From contig NZ_JBGQOG010000004.1 of the NCBI RefSeq assembly GCF_052113705.1, forward strand, positions 186,001 to 250,000: 64,000 bases of DNA, in the 5' to 3' direction. Both the position numbers and the translations under genes were made by a program. Below the pieces are notes generated by a model that did no database searches, had not been told where the DNA came from, and saw only the letters and a list, made by a program, of their open reading frames with translations. Below are positions 41,869 to 50,638 of this stretch, one piece after another. This stretch comes from JBGQOG01 sp052113705. Its GTDB lineage: Bacteria > Pseudomonadota > Alphaproteobacteria > Rhodobacterales > Rhodobacteraceae. Numbering within the stretch: the stretch's first letter is position 1; every line of letters begins with the position of its first letter.

Positions 41869-42744
41869 TCAGATTTCCGAGCGCAGCGGATCGGCGGGAT
41901 AGACCCCGATGATCTCGAGCTTGGAGGTGAAATAGCGCAATTCCTCCAGCGCGCGCTGTACATGTGCGTCATCGGGATGGCCCTCGATATCGGCATAGAA
42001 CTGCGTAGCGGTGAAGGAGCCGCCCACCATATAGCTCTCCAGCTTGGTCATGTTGACGCCATTGGTGGCAAAGCCGCCCATCGCTTTATACAGCGCGGCG
42101 GGAATGTTGCGGACCTGAAAGACAAAGGTGGTGATCATCCCGTGATCGCCCCGGCGCGTGAGGTCGGCCTCATGGCCCATCACCAGAAAACGTGTGGTGT
42201 TATGGGCATGGTCCTCGATGTGGCGGGCCAGAATGTTCAGCCCGTTGATCTCGGCGGCCAGATCCGAGGCCAGCACGCCGGTGCTGCGCTCGCCGCTGAC
42301 CGCCAGTTCGGCGGCCGCGCCCGCGCTGTCGGCCGCCGCCTCGCCGCGAATGTTGTATTTTGACAGAAAGCTCGCGGCCTGCGGCAACAGCACCAGATGC
42401 GCGCGCACCTTCTCCAGCTCCTGGATCTCGACGCCGGGCAGGGCCATCAGGCTGATGTGCACCCGCACGAAAGCCTCGCCGATGATCTTCAGCCCCGATT
42501 CCGGAAGCAGACGGTGAATGTCGGCCACGCGGCCATAGGTGGTGTTCTCGACCGGCAGCATCGCCAGATCCGCCGCCCCCGTGCGCATCGCCGCGATGAC
42601 ATCTTCAAAGGTGCGGCAGGGCAGGGGCTCCATCCCCGGGCAGGCATCGACACAGGCCTGATGCGAATAGGCCCCCAGATCCCCCTGAAACGCAATCTTG
42701 CCGGTGCGCGGAAAGGTCGACGGAGCGGTCAGGGGAGCGGTCAT
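41869..42744 (-). CDS. pheA: Prephenate dehydratase
   Basis: A 291-residue monofunctional enzyme of phenylalanine synthesis. The catalytic domain (about residues 14-195) contains GDLGAYSHQA, LPVENTTYGRV and the NTTRFLVMG motif with the catalytic Thr; a C-terminal ACT domain (about 205-280; NIPAALYKAMGGFATNGVNMTKLESY) gives feedback control by phenylalanine. The start at MTAPLTAP has AAGGA upstream; a further ATG 42 bases earlier is possible. It diverges from the cytochrome cy gene. Confidence 0.95.
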   Translation of the reverse strand: MTAPLTAPSTFPRTGKIAFQGDLGAYSHQACVDACPGMEPLPCRTFEDVIAAMRTGAADLAMLPVENTTYGRVADIHRLLPESGLKIIGEAFVRVHISLMALPGVEIQELEKVRAHLVLLPQAASFLSKYNIRGEAAADSAGAAAELAVSGERSTGVLASDLAAEINGLNILARHIEDHAHNTTRFLVMGHEADLTRRGDHGMITTFVFQVRNIPAALYKAMGGFATNGVNMTKLESYMVGGSFTATQFYADIEGHPDDAHVQRALEELRYFTSKLEIIGVYPADPLRSEI

Positions 42745-42864
42745 ATGTCTCAGTCCTTGGTAAATCGTGGTTTTCTCGTCGGGCATGGGCTAACTATACC
42801 TTGAAAAGAGATCAGGGAAGCGGATAGATACCGCCCAGCGAAAAGCCAGACTTAGGGGCCGGAT

Positions 42865-43389
42865 ATGTTCGACACGATGACTCTCACCAAGGCGGGCGGT
42901 GCCGTGATCGGCGCGCTCCTGATCTTCCTGCTGGGCAATTGGGCGGCTGACGGCCTCTATAACATTGCCCCTGCCGCGCATGGCGAGGGTGAGGAAGTGG
43001 CGCAGGCCTATTCCATTGATACCGGTGCGGATGCTGCTGATGCGGCCCCGGCTGAAGAAGGCCCGTCCTTTGATGAAGTCTTTGCCGCCGCCGATCCGGC
43101 TGCCGGCGAGAAAGTCTTTGCCAAGTGCAAGGCTTGCCACAAAGTGGATGGCAACAATGCCACCGGCCCGCATCTGGACGGTGTGGTTGGCCGCGCTGAA
43201 GCATCGGTCGCCGATTTCGCCTATTCCGACGCGCTCAAGGGCCTCGGCGATACTTGGACCCCGGAACATCTGGACGCCTTCCTGACCAGCCCGAAAGCCT
43301 ATGCACCGGGCACCAAAATGTCCTTTGCCGGTCTGCCGAAAGTGCAGGACCGCGCCAATCTGATCGCCTATCTGGCGACGCTGAACTGA
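42865..43389 (+). CDS. cycY: Membrane-anchored cytochrome cy
   Basis: A 174-residue class I c-type cytochrome. An uncleaved N-terminal signal anchor (about residues 8-28) is followed by an acidic Ala/Glu-rich linker (about 35-70) and the cytochrome domain with heme motif C88-K-A-C91-H92 and Met152 (TKMSFAG) as sixth ligand. In Rhodobacter it carries electrons from the bc1 complex to the reaction centre and to cbb3 oxidase. The linker is of the shorter sort. A terminator follows. Confidence 0.94.
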   Translation: MFDTMTLTKAGGAVIGALLIFLLGNWAADGLYNIAPAAHGEGEEVAQAYSIDTGADAADAAPAEEGPSFDEVFAAADPAAGEKVFAKCKACHKVDGNNATGPHLDGVVGRAEASVADFAYSDALKGLGDTWTPEHLDAFLTSPKAYAPGTKMSFAGLPKVQDRANLIAYLATLN

Positions 43390-43427
43390 GCATCTGACGC
43401 GTCGGTCAGAGCAAACCACAGATTTGA

Positions 43428-43458
43428 GGGCTGCTTCCCCCGGGAAGCGGCCCTTTTT
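43428..43458 (+). terminator. Intrinsic terminator after cycY
   Basis: GGGCTGCTTCC / GGGAAGCGGCCC stem with one mismatch, then TTTTT, about 40 bases after the stop codon. Confidence 0.87.
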
Positions 43459-43540
43459 CATGTTCTCACGCAATCGCAACTTGAAGCCCGTGGCCACAGG
43501 CACTTAGCTAGGGCGGACGGAATGCATGAGGGAGAGCGCG

Positions 43541-45481
43541 ATGACGGCAACACGGGCAGCGGACAATGGCCGCGGGATGAACCGCAGGGCGCGCGCGGTG
43601 GCGCAGGCCGCAACGCATCCCGACCGCAGTCCATTCGGGCAGCCGCTGCTCTGGGTCTCGGGCCTCGCGCTTGTCGCACTCTTTGCCGGATTGCAGGCGG
43701 CGCGGGCCGAAGAGACCATCGTGGCGCATGGCATCTCCACCTATGGCGATCTGAAATACCCCGCCGATTTCAAACATCTGGACTATGTGAACCCCGATGC
43801 GCCGAAGGGCGGTGAGATTGCCGAGGCGACCTATGGCACCTTTGACAGCTTCAACCCCTATTCGATCAAGGGGCGCGCCGCCGCGCTCTCCAGCATCGCC
43901 TATGAAGATATGATGACCAGCACCGCGGATGAGATCGGGGCGCTCTATTGCCTGCTCTGCGCGACGGTCGAATATGACACGGACAAGACCTGGGCGATCT
44001 TCACCATGCGCCCTGAGGCGAAATTCTCTGACGGCACGCCGGTCACCGCCGAGGACGCGCTGTTTTCCTATGAACTCCTGCGCGATCAGGGGCTTTTGTC
44101 CTTCCGCAAGGCGGTGGCGGGCTATGTGGCCAGCGCCGAGGTGCTGCCGGGCAACAAGATCAAATACACGTTCAAGCCGGACAGCGCCGCCAATGAGCGG
44201 GTGCAGATCGTCGGTGGCCTGCCGGTGATGTCGAAGGCCTGGTATGAAAAGACCGGTGCCAAGCTGGATGAGACGCGGCTGGAGCCGGGCATCGGTTCGG
44301 GGCCCTATCTGCTCGATCATTTCGACATCAACCGCCGCGTGGTCTACAAGCGCAACCCCGATTACTGGGGCAAGGATCTGCCGATCAATGTGGGCCGCAA
44401 CAATTTCGACACGATCCGGATCGAGTATTTCGGCGACCCCACCGCGGCCTTTGAGGGGTTCAAGGTCGGCGAATTCACCTTCCGCAGCGAGAATTCGGCC
44501 AAGAACTGGGCCACCGCCTATGATTTCGACTCGCTGAAACAGGGCTGGGTGGTGAAGGCGGAACTGCCCAGAGGCACCATCGCCTCGGGACAGGGCTTTG
44601 TCTTCAACCTGCGGCGCGACAAGTTTCAGGACATCCGGGTGCGGCAGGCCGTCTCGATGATGTTCAACTTTGACTGGTCGAATGAAACGCTGTTCTACGG
44701 TCTCTATGCCCGGATCAACTCTTTCTGGGAAAACACCGAGCTGGCGGCGACCGGGCTGCCCAGTCCGGAGGAGCTGGCGTTGCTGGAGCCGCTGAAGGAC
44801 CAACTCGCCCCCGGCGTGCTGGATCAGGAGCCGGTCAACGGGGCCACTTCGGGGGCGACGCAGCTCGACCGCAGGAACGCGCGGGCGGCGGGGAAACTCC
44901 TGGATGAGGCCGGTTGGGCCGTGGGCGATGACGGCATCCGCCGCAACGCCAAGGGCGAGACGCTGAAGGTCGAATTCCTGGAGGATGACCCGAGCTTTGA
45001 CCGCGTGGTGAATCCGTTCATCGAAAACCTGCGCGCCATCGGCATTGACGCGACGCTCAGCCGGGTCGACAGCTCGCAATACACTGACCGGTCGCGCAAA
45101 TTCGACTTTGACATCATCACCGATCAGCTGACCACCGGTTATGAAGCGGGCGGCGGCCTGCGGCAGACCTTTGGCTCCGAGGGCTACGGCGATGCGTTCA
45201 ACTCGATGGGTCTCAAGGATCCGGCGGTGGACAGCCTGATCGAGACCGCGATCCGCGCCAAGACCCGGCCCGAGATGATCGTGGCGACCCATGCGCTCGA
45301 CCGCGAGTTGCGGGCCCTGCGCTTCTGGATCCCGCAATGGTATTCCAACAAATATCTCGTCGCCTATTACGACGTTTTCGGCCATCCCGAGACCTTGCCG
45401 CCCTATGCGCTGGGCGAGATGGACTTCTGGTGGTATGACGCCGAAAAAGCAGAAAAACTGAAGGCCGCCGGCGCCCTGTGA
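43541..45481 (+). CDS. yejA: Oligopeptide ABC transporter substrate-binding protein (YejA-like)
   Basis: A 646-residue SBP_bac_5 family protein. A long N-region precedes the hydrophobic signal core (about residues 38-56) with cleavage after AARA. The mature part starts TIVAHGISTYGDLKYPADFKHLDYVNPDAPKGG, the YejA hallmark. The Yej system takes up peptides, including peptide antibiotics such as microcin C in enteric bacteria. The start has a GGGAGA ribosome site. Genes for two permeases and a double ATPase follow in order. Confidence 0.93.
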   Translation: MTATRAADNGRGMNRRARAVAQAATHPDRSPFGQPLLWVSGLALVALFAGLQAARAEETIVAHGISTYGDLKYPADFKHLDYVNPDAPKGGEIAEATYGTFDSFNPYSIKGRAAALSSIAYEDMMTSTADEIGALYCLLCATVEYDTDKTWAIFTMRPEAKFSDGTPVTAEDALFSYELLRDQGLLSFRKAVAGYVASAEVLPGNKIKYTFKPDSAANERVQIVGGLPVMSKAWYEKTGAKLDETRLEPGIGSGPYLLDHFDINRRVVYKRNPDYWGKDLPINVGRNNFDTIRIEYFGDPTAAFEGFKVGEFTFRSENSAKNWATAYDFDSLKQGWVVKAELPRGTIASGQGFVFNLRRDKFQDIRVRQAVSMMFNFDWSNETLFYGLYARINSFWENTELAATGLPSPEELALLEPLKDQLAPGVLDQEPVNGATSGATQLDRRNARAAGKLLDEAGWAVGDDGIRRNAKGETLKVEFLEDDPSFDRVVNPFIENLRAIGIDATLSRVDSSQYTDRSRKFDFDIITDQLTTGYEAGGGLRQTFGSEGYGDAFNSMGLKDPAVDSLIETAIRAKTRPEMIVATHALDRELRALRFWIPQWYSNKYLVAYYDVFGHPETLPPYALGEMDFWWYDAEKAEKLKAAGAL

Positions 45482-45518
45482 GGGGCGCCAGAGCGGTCCG
45501 GCAAAAGGGCAGAGACGG

Positions 45519-46610
45519 ATGGGCGCCTATATCCTGCGGCGATTGCTTCTGATCATTCCGACGCTGATCGGGATCATGGTGATCAATTTCACGCTGACGC
45601 AATTCGTGCCGGGGGGGCCGATCGAACAGGTCATTGCCCAGATGCAGGGCGATGGCGATGTGTTCCGGGGCATCTCCGGCGCGGCCGGGGATGCGGGCAG
45701 CCAGTCTGACATCGGTACGGGCAATGAGGCCTATCTCGGCGCGCGCGGTCTGCCGCCGGAGTTCATTGCGCAACTGGAAAAGGAATTCGGCTTCGACAAG
45801 CCGCCCTTGACCCGTTTTCTGGACATGATGGGCAATTACCTGCGCTTTGACTTTGGCCGCAGCTATTTCCGCTCGATCTCGGTCGTCGATCTGGTCAAGG
45901 AAAAGCTGCCGGTCTCGATCACCCTCGGCCTCTGGTCGACCCTGCTGGCCTATGTGATTTCGATCCCGCTCGGCATCCGCAAGGCGGTCAAGGATGGCAC
46001 GCCGTTTGACACCTGGACCTCGGGCGCGATCATCATCGCCTATGCGATCCCCGGGTTCCTGTTCGCGGTGCTGTTGATGGTGCTTTTCGCGGGCGGTTCC
46101 TATTGGAAGATCTTCCCGTTGCGCGGCCTCACCTCGGACAATTGGAGCGACCTCAGCCTCTGGGGCAAGGTGGTCGATTATCTCTGGCACATCACGCTGC
46201 CGGTGGTGGCCTCGACCATCGCCAGTTTCGCCACGCTGACCCTGCTGACCAAGAACAGCTTTCTCGATGAGATCAACAAGCAATATGTGATCACCGCCCG
46301 CGCCAAGGGGCTGACCGAACGCGCGGTGCTTTATGGCCATGTGTTCCGCAACGCCATGCTGATCGTGATCGCCGGGTTCCCCAGCCTGTTTCTGGGGGTG
46401 TTTTTCGGCGCCTCGATCATCATCGAGACGATCTTCTCGCTCGATGGCCTTGGCCGTCTGGGCTTTGAAGCGGCGGTGGCGCGCGATTATCCGGTGATTT
46501 TCGGCACGCTTTACGTGTTCGGCGTGCTGGGGCTGGTGATCGGCATCCTGTCGGATCTGATGTATGTGCTGGTGGACCCCCGAATTGATTTTGAGCGGAG
46601 GGCCGGCTGA
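45519..46610 (+). CDS. yejB: Peptide ABC transporter permease (YejB-like)
   Basis: A 363-residue inner-membrane permease of the DppB/YejB type. It begins with MGAYILRRLLLIIPTLIGIMVINF, the standard first helix, followed by a large periplasmic loop (about residues 40-125) with FGFDKPPLTRF, then five more helices. The EAA loop is ITARAKGLTERAVLYGHVFRNAML (in part). It overlaps yejE by 1 base (TGATG). Confidence 0.94.
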   Translation: MGAYILRRLLLIIPTLIGIMVINFTLTQFVPGGPIEQVIAQMQGDGDVFRGISGAAGDAGSQSDIGTGNEAYLGARGLPPEFIAQLEKEFGFDKPPLTRFLDMMGNYLRFDFGRSYFRSISVVDLVKEKLPVSITLGLWSTLLAYVISIPLGIRKAVKDGTPFDTWTSGAIIIAYAIPGFLFAVLLMVLFAGGSYWKIFPLRGLTSDNWSDLSLWGKVVDYLWHITLPVVASTIASFATLTLLTKNSFLDEINKQYVITARAKGLTERAVLYGHVFRNAMLIVIAGFPSLFLGVFFGASIIIETIFSLDGLGRLGFEAAVARDYPVIFGTLYVFGVLGLVIGILSDLMYVLVDPRIDFERRAG

Positions 46611-47713
46611 TGCGTCTCTCCCCGCTCAACCAGCGCCGCTGGCGGAATTTCCGCGCCAACCGTCGGGCCTTCTGGTCGCTGATCTGCTTTCTGGTGGTCT
46701 TTGTGCTCTCGCTTTTTGCCGAGGTGCTGGCGAATGACAAACCGATCCTGCTCAGCTACCGCGGCCATCTGTATGTGCCGGTCTACCGCTTTTACCCGGA
46801 GACGGAGTTTGGCGGCGATTTTCGTACCGAGGCCATCTACCGCGACCCATCGGTGCAATGCCTGATCAAGACCGGCGGTCGCGAGGAATGCTGGGATGAC
46901 CCGGAGGCGGTGAGCGCCGAGGCGGAAACCGGCATGGTTTCGGGCGAGAAAATCGAGGCGGGCTGGATGATCTGGCCGCCGATCCGTTACCATTACCGCA
47001 CGATCAACAATGTCGGCACTGCACCCTCGGCGCCGGATGCCGACCATTGGCTGGGCACCGATGACACCGCCCGCGATGTGGCGGCGCGGGTGATCTACGG
47101 CGTGCGCACCTCGCTTTTGTTCACCCTCATCGTCACCACGGTCTCTTCGGTGATCGGCATCGCGGCGGGGGCGGTGCAGGGCTATTTCGGCGGCAAGACC
47201 GATCTGATCTTTCAGCGCGCGCTGGAAATCTGGGGCTCAACCCCCTCGCTCTATGTCATCATCATCCTGTTTGCGATTCTGGGCCGCAGCTTCTGGCTCT
47301 TGGTCTTTGTCTCCATCCTCTTTGGCTGGCCCGCCCTCACCGGCGTGGTGCGGGCCGAATTCCTGCGGGCGCGCAACTTTGAATATGTTCGCGCCGCCCG
47401 TGCTTTGGGGGTCAGTGACCGGGTGATCATGTTCCGCCACATCCTGCCTAATGCGATGGTCGCCACGCTGACCATGCTGCCCTTTGTGGTCACCGGCACC
47501 ATCGGCGGCCTCGCCACGCTGGATTACCTCGGCTATGGCCTACCCTCCTCCGCCCCCTCGCTGGGCGAGCTGGCCTTGCAGGCGAAACAGAACCTGCAGG
47601 CGCCCTGGCTCGGCTTTGCCGCCTTCTTCACCTTTGCCATCATGCTCTCGCTCCTCGTCTTCATCTTTGAGGGCGTGCGCGATGCCTTCGACCCGCGAAA
47701 GACCTTCAAATGA
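46610..47713 (+). CDS. yejE: Peptide ABC transporter permease (YejE-like)
   Basis: A 367-residue DppC-family permease. After the N-terminal helix (about residues 22-42) there is a long periplasmic segment with two Cys in VQCLIKTGGREECWDD, and HWLGTDDTARDVAARVIYGVRTSL, the conserved entry to the transport domain. The EAA loop is YVRAARALGVSDRVIMFRHI. It forms a heterodimeric channel with YejB. It overlaps yejF by 4 bases (ATGA). Confidence 0.94.
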   Translation: MRLSPLNQRRWRNFRANRRAFWSLICFLVVFVLSLFAEVLANDKPILLSYRGHLYVPVYRFYPETEFGGDFRTEAIYRDPSVQCLIKTGGREECWDDPEAVSAEAETGMVSGEKIEAGWMIWPPIRYHYRTINNVGTAPSAPDADHWLGTDDTARDVAARVIYGVRTSLLFTLIVTTVSSVIGIAAGAVQGYFGGKTDLIFQRALEIWGSTPSLYVIIILFAILGRSFWLLVFVSILFGWPALTGVVRAEFLRARNFEYVRAARALGVSDRVIMFRHILPNAMVATLTMLPFVVTGTIGGLATLDYLGYGLPSSAPSLGELALQAKQNLQAPWLGFAAFFTFAIMLSLLVFIFEGVRDAFDPRKTFK

Positions 47714-49296
47714 CCGCTGTTCTCGAGGTGAAAGATCTGCGGATCGGCTTTCGGCAGGAGGGGGGCGAAAGCCTCGCGGTGAAGGGCGTCAGTTTCGCGG
47801 TGCACAAGGGCGAGACGGTGGCGCTGGTGGGCGAGAGCGGTTCGGGGAAATCCGTCACCGCCCTCTCGACCGTGGCGCTGTTGGGCGAGAGCGCGCGGCT
47901 CTCGGGCTCGATCACCTATCTCGGGCAAGAGATGGTGGGGGCGAGCCCGGCGCTGCTGCGCAAGGTGCGCGGCAATGACATCAGCTTTATCTTTCAGGAG
48001 CCGATGACCTCACTCAACCCGCTGCACACGCTGGAAAAGCAGATCGGCGAGAGTCTGGCGCTGCATCAGGGCCTGCAAGGGGCGGCGGCGCGGGCGCGGA
48101 TCATTGAACTCCTTGAAAAGGTGGGGATCGACCACGCCGAGCGGCGCTTACAGGACTATCCGCATCAGCTCTCGGGCGGGCAGCGGCAGCGGGTGATGAT
48201 CGCCATGGCGCTGGCCAATGGGCCGGAACTCTTGATTGCCGATGAGCCGACCACCGCGCTCGATGTGACGATTCAGGCGCAGATCCTGGAACTGCTGGCC
48301 GAACTGAAGCGCAGCGAGGGGATGAGCCTTCTCTTCATCAGCCACGATCTGGGCGTGGTGCGCCGCATCGCGGACCGGGTCTGCGTGATGCAGGGCGGCG
48401 AGATTGTCGAGACCGGGCCGGTCGAGGAGATCTTTGCCAACCCGCAGCATCCCTATACCCGCAAGCTCCTGGCGGCCGAGCCGAAGGGGCTGGCCGGGCC
48501 GGTGGATGACAACGCGCCGGAAATCCTCTCTGCGCAGGAATTGAAAATTTGGTTCCCGATTCAGCGGGGTCTTTTGCGCAAAACGGTTGGATATGTGAAA
48601 GCGGTGAATGCCGCCACCCTCTCGGTCCGGGCGGGCGAGACCCTCGGGATCGTCGGCGAAAGCGGCTCGGGCAAGACCACTTTGGCGCTCGCGCTGATGC
48701 GGCTGATCGGCTCGGACGGGCCGGTGGTTTTCATGGGGCGCGACATCTCGAAAATTCCGGCGCGGGATCTGCGCGGCGTCCGGCGCGACATGCAGATCGT
48801 GTTTCAGGACCCGTTCGGCAGCCTCTCGCCGCGGATGACGATCGAGCAGATCATCGCGGAGGGGCTCGGCGTGCACGGGGTCGAGCCGGGCCGCAACCGC
48901 CGTGATATGGTGGCCGAGATCATGCAGGAGGTCGGCCTCGATCCCGCCAGCATGAGCCGCTATCCGCATGAGTTTTCCGGCGGCCAGCGGCAGCGGATTG
49001 CGATTGCCCGGGCGATGATCCTGCGCCCGAAAGTGGTGGTGCTGGACGAGCCCACTTCGGCGCTCGACATGACGGTGCAGGTGCAGATCGTTGAGCTGTT
49101 GCGCGATTTGCAGGCGAAATACGGGCTGGCCTATCTGTTCATCAGCCACGATCTGCGGGTGGTCAAGGCGCTGGCGCATAAGGTGATGGTGATGAAAGAC
49201 GGCGATGTGGTCGAGGCCGGTCCCGCTGCCGAATTGTTTGCCGCCCCGAAATCGGCCTATACACGGGCATTGCTGGCGGCGGCTCTGGGGCATTAA
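47710..49296 (+). CDS. yejF: Peptide ABC transporter ATPase, duplicated (YejF-like)
   Basis: A 528-residue protein with two complete ABC cassettes in tandem. First: GESGSGKS (about residue 39), LSGGQRQRVMIA, LLIADEPTTALD. Second: GESGSGKT (about 315), FSGGQRQRIAIA, VVVLDEPTSALD. The oligopeptide linker motif (NPQHPYTRKLL) closes the first half. One polypeptide thus replaces the DppD/DppF pair, as usual for Yej systems. It is followed 4 bases later by a glycosyltransferase gene. Confidence 0.95.
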   Translation: MTAVLEVKDLRIGFRQEGGESLAVKGVSFAVHKGETVALVGESGSGKSVTALSTVALLGESARLSGSITYLGQEMVGASPALLRKVRGNDISFIFQEPMTSLNPLHTLEKQIGESLALHQGLQGAAARARIIELLEKVGIDHAERRLQDYPHQLSGGQRQRVMIAMALANGPELLIADEPTTALDVTIQAQILELLAELKRSEGMSLLFISHDLGVVRRIADRVCVMQGGEIVETGPVEEIFANPQHPYTRKLLAAEPKGLAGPVDDNAPEILSAQELKIWFPIQRGLLRKTVGYVKAVNAATLSVRAGETLGIVGESGSGKTTLALALMRLIGSDGPVVFMGRDISKIPARDLRGVRRDMQIVFQDPFGSLSPRMTIEQIIAEGLGVHGVEPGRNRRDMVAEIMQEVGLDPASMSRYPHEFSGGQRQRIAIARAMILRPKVVVLDEPTSALDMTVQVQIVELLRDLQAKYGLAYLFISHDLRVVKALAHKVMVMKDGDVVEAGPAAELFAAPKSAYTRALLAAALGH

Positions 49297-49300
49297 GCGT

Positions 49301-50518
49301 ATGAAGATCTTGTTTGTTCACCAAAATTTTCCCGGGCAGTTCCCGCATCTGGCGCCCGCATTGGCGGCGCGCGGCCATGATGTCATGGCGCTGACCACGG
49401 AATCCAACAACCGTCCCAGCCCGGTGCGGGTGGTGAAATACCGCCAGCCCGATCCGATCACCCTCTCGTCGCCGCTGACTAAGATGTATGCGGATAATGC
49501 CGAGCGGGGCCGCCGTGCGGCGCTGGGCGCCCAGGCGATGCGGCGCGATCAGGGCTATGTCCCCGATGTGATCTTTGGCCATTCCGGCTGGGGCGAGACC
49601 CTGTTTCTGAAAGAGGTCTGGCCGGAAGCGAAACTGCTGATCTATGCCGAGCTGATGTATCAGACGACCGGCCTCGACACCGATTTTGATCCCGAATTCC
49701 GGCGCGACGGGCTTTTGCCCCGGATCAGCACCACGGCGCGCGCGGCGCATCTGGTGCAGTCGATGGTGCAGGCGGATGCCGCGCTCTCGCCCACGCAGTT
49801 TCAGGCCTCGACCTTTCCGCCGGAGCTGCGCGCGAAGATCCGGGTGATCTTTGATGGGGTGAAGTCCGATGTGCTCTGCCCTGATCCCGCTGCGCGGCTG
49901 CCGATCCCGGGCACGGATCTGGTGCTGAAACCCGGCGATGAGGTGCTGACCTTCGTCAACCGCAGCCTTGAGCCCTATCGGGGCTACCACAGTTTCATGC
50001 GGGCGCTGCCGGCAGTGATGGCGGCGCGGCCGAATGCGCAGGTGGTCATCGTCGGCGATGAGGGGCAGAGCTATGGCGCGGCGCCCGCTTCGGGCAGCTG
50101 GAAGCAGATCTATCTTGATGAGGTGCGCGACCGGATCGACATCTCGCGCGTGCATTTTCTGGGGCGCGTGCCCTATCCGACCTTTGTCAATCTGCTGAAG
50201 GTCAGCCGGGTGCATGCCTATCTGACCTATCCTTTCGTGCTGTCCTGGTCGCTGATGGAGGCAATGAGCGCCGGGGCGATGATTGTCGCCTCGGACACGG
50301 CGCCGGTGCGTGAGATGATCACCGATGGTGTCCATGGCAGACTGGTGGATTTCTTCGACATGCCGCGCTGGAGCGCCACGCTGATCGACGCACTCGCCCA
50401 TCCGGAGGCGCAGATGCCGATGCGCGCGGCGGCGCGGCAAAAGATCCTCGAGGGCTATGATCTCGAGCGGATCTGCCTGCCGCAGCTGATTGATTTTGTC
50501 GAAGGGGCTGTGCGGTAG
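49301..50518 (+). CDS. Glycosyltransferase family 4 protein
   Basis: A 405-residue GT-B glycosyltransferase. The N-terminal domain starts MKILFVHQNFPGQFPHLAPALAARGHDV; the C-terminal domain holds the donor site with FVNRSLEPYRGYHSFMRALP, HFLGRVPYPTF and LSWSLMEAMSAGAMIVASDTAPVREMI, in which the usual ExxxxxE appears as E(A)MSAGA. It is cytoplasmic. It follows yejF by 4 bases but has only a weak ribosome site. The acceptor is unknown; relatives act on capsule or LPS. Confidence 0.88.
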   Translation: MKILFVHQNFPGQFPHLAPALAARGHDVMALTTESNNRPSPVRVVKYRQPDPITLSSPLTKMYADNAERGRRAALGAQAMRRDQGYVPDVIFGHSGWGETLFLKEVWPEAKLLIYAELMYQTTGLDTDFDPEFRRDGLLPRISTTARAAHLVQSMVQADAALSPTQFQASTFPPELRAKIRVIFDGVKSDVLCPDPAARLPIPGTDLVLKPGDEVLTFVNRSLEPYRGYHSFMRALPAVMAARPNAQVVIVGDEGQSYGAAPASGSWKQIYLDEVRDRIDISRVHFLGRVPYPTFVNLLKVSRVHAYLTYPFVLSWSLMEAMSAGAMIVASDTAPVREMITDGVHGRLVDFFDMPRWSATLIDALAHPEAQMPMRAAARQKILEGYDLERICLPQLIDFVEGAVR

Positions 50519-50548
50519 CCGCAGGGGATCGCTTCTGGCCGGCCTGCG

Positions 50549-50617
50549 CCTCCGGCGGGGATATTTGGAACGAAGCAAAACCTGAGGCTTGCTTCGTCTT
50601 AAATATCCCCCGCGGAG
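50549..50617. repeat. Palindromic intergenic repeat family B, copy 2
   Basis: CCTCCGGCGGGGATATTT (50549-50566) pairs with AAATATCCCCCGCGGAG (50601-50617), and within it CGAAGCAA (50571-50578) pairs with TTGCTTCG (50589-50596). The left arm equals that of the copy at 35242. It lies between two convergent genes and may act as a bidirectional terminator. Confidence 0.85.
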
Positions 50618-50638
50618 CGTTCCGCAGCGACCAGTGGC

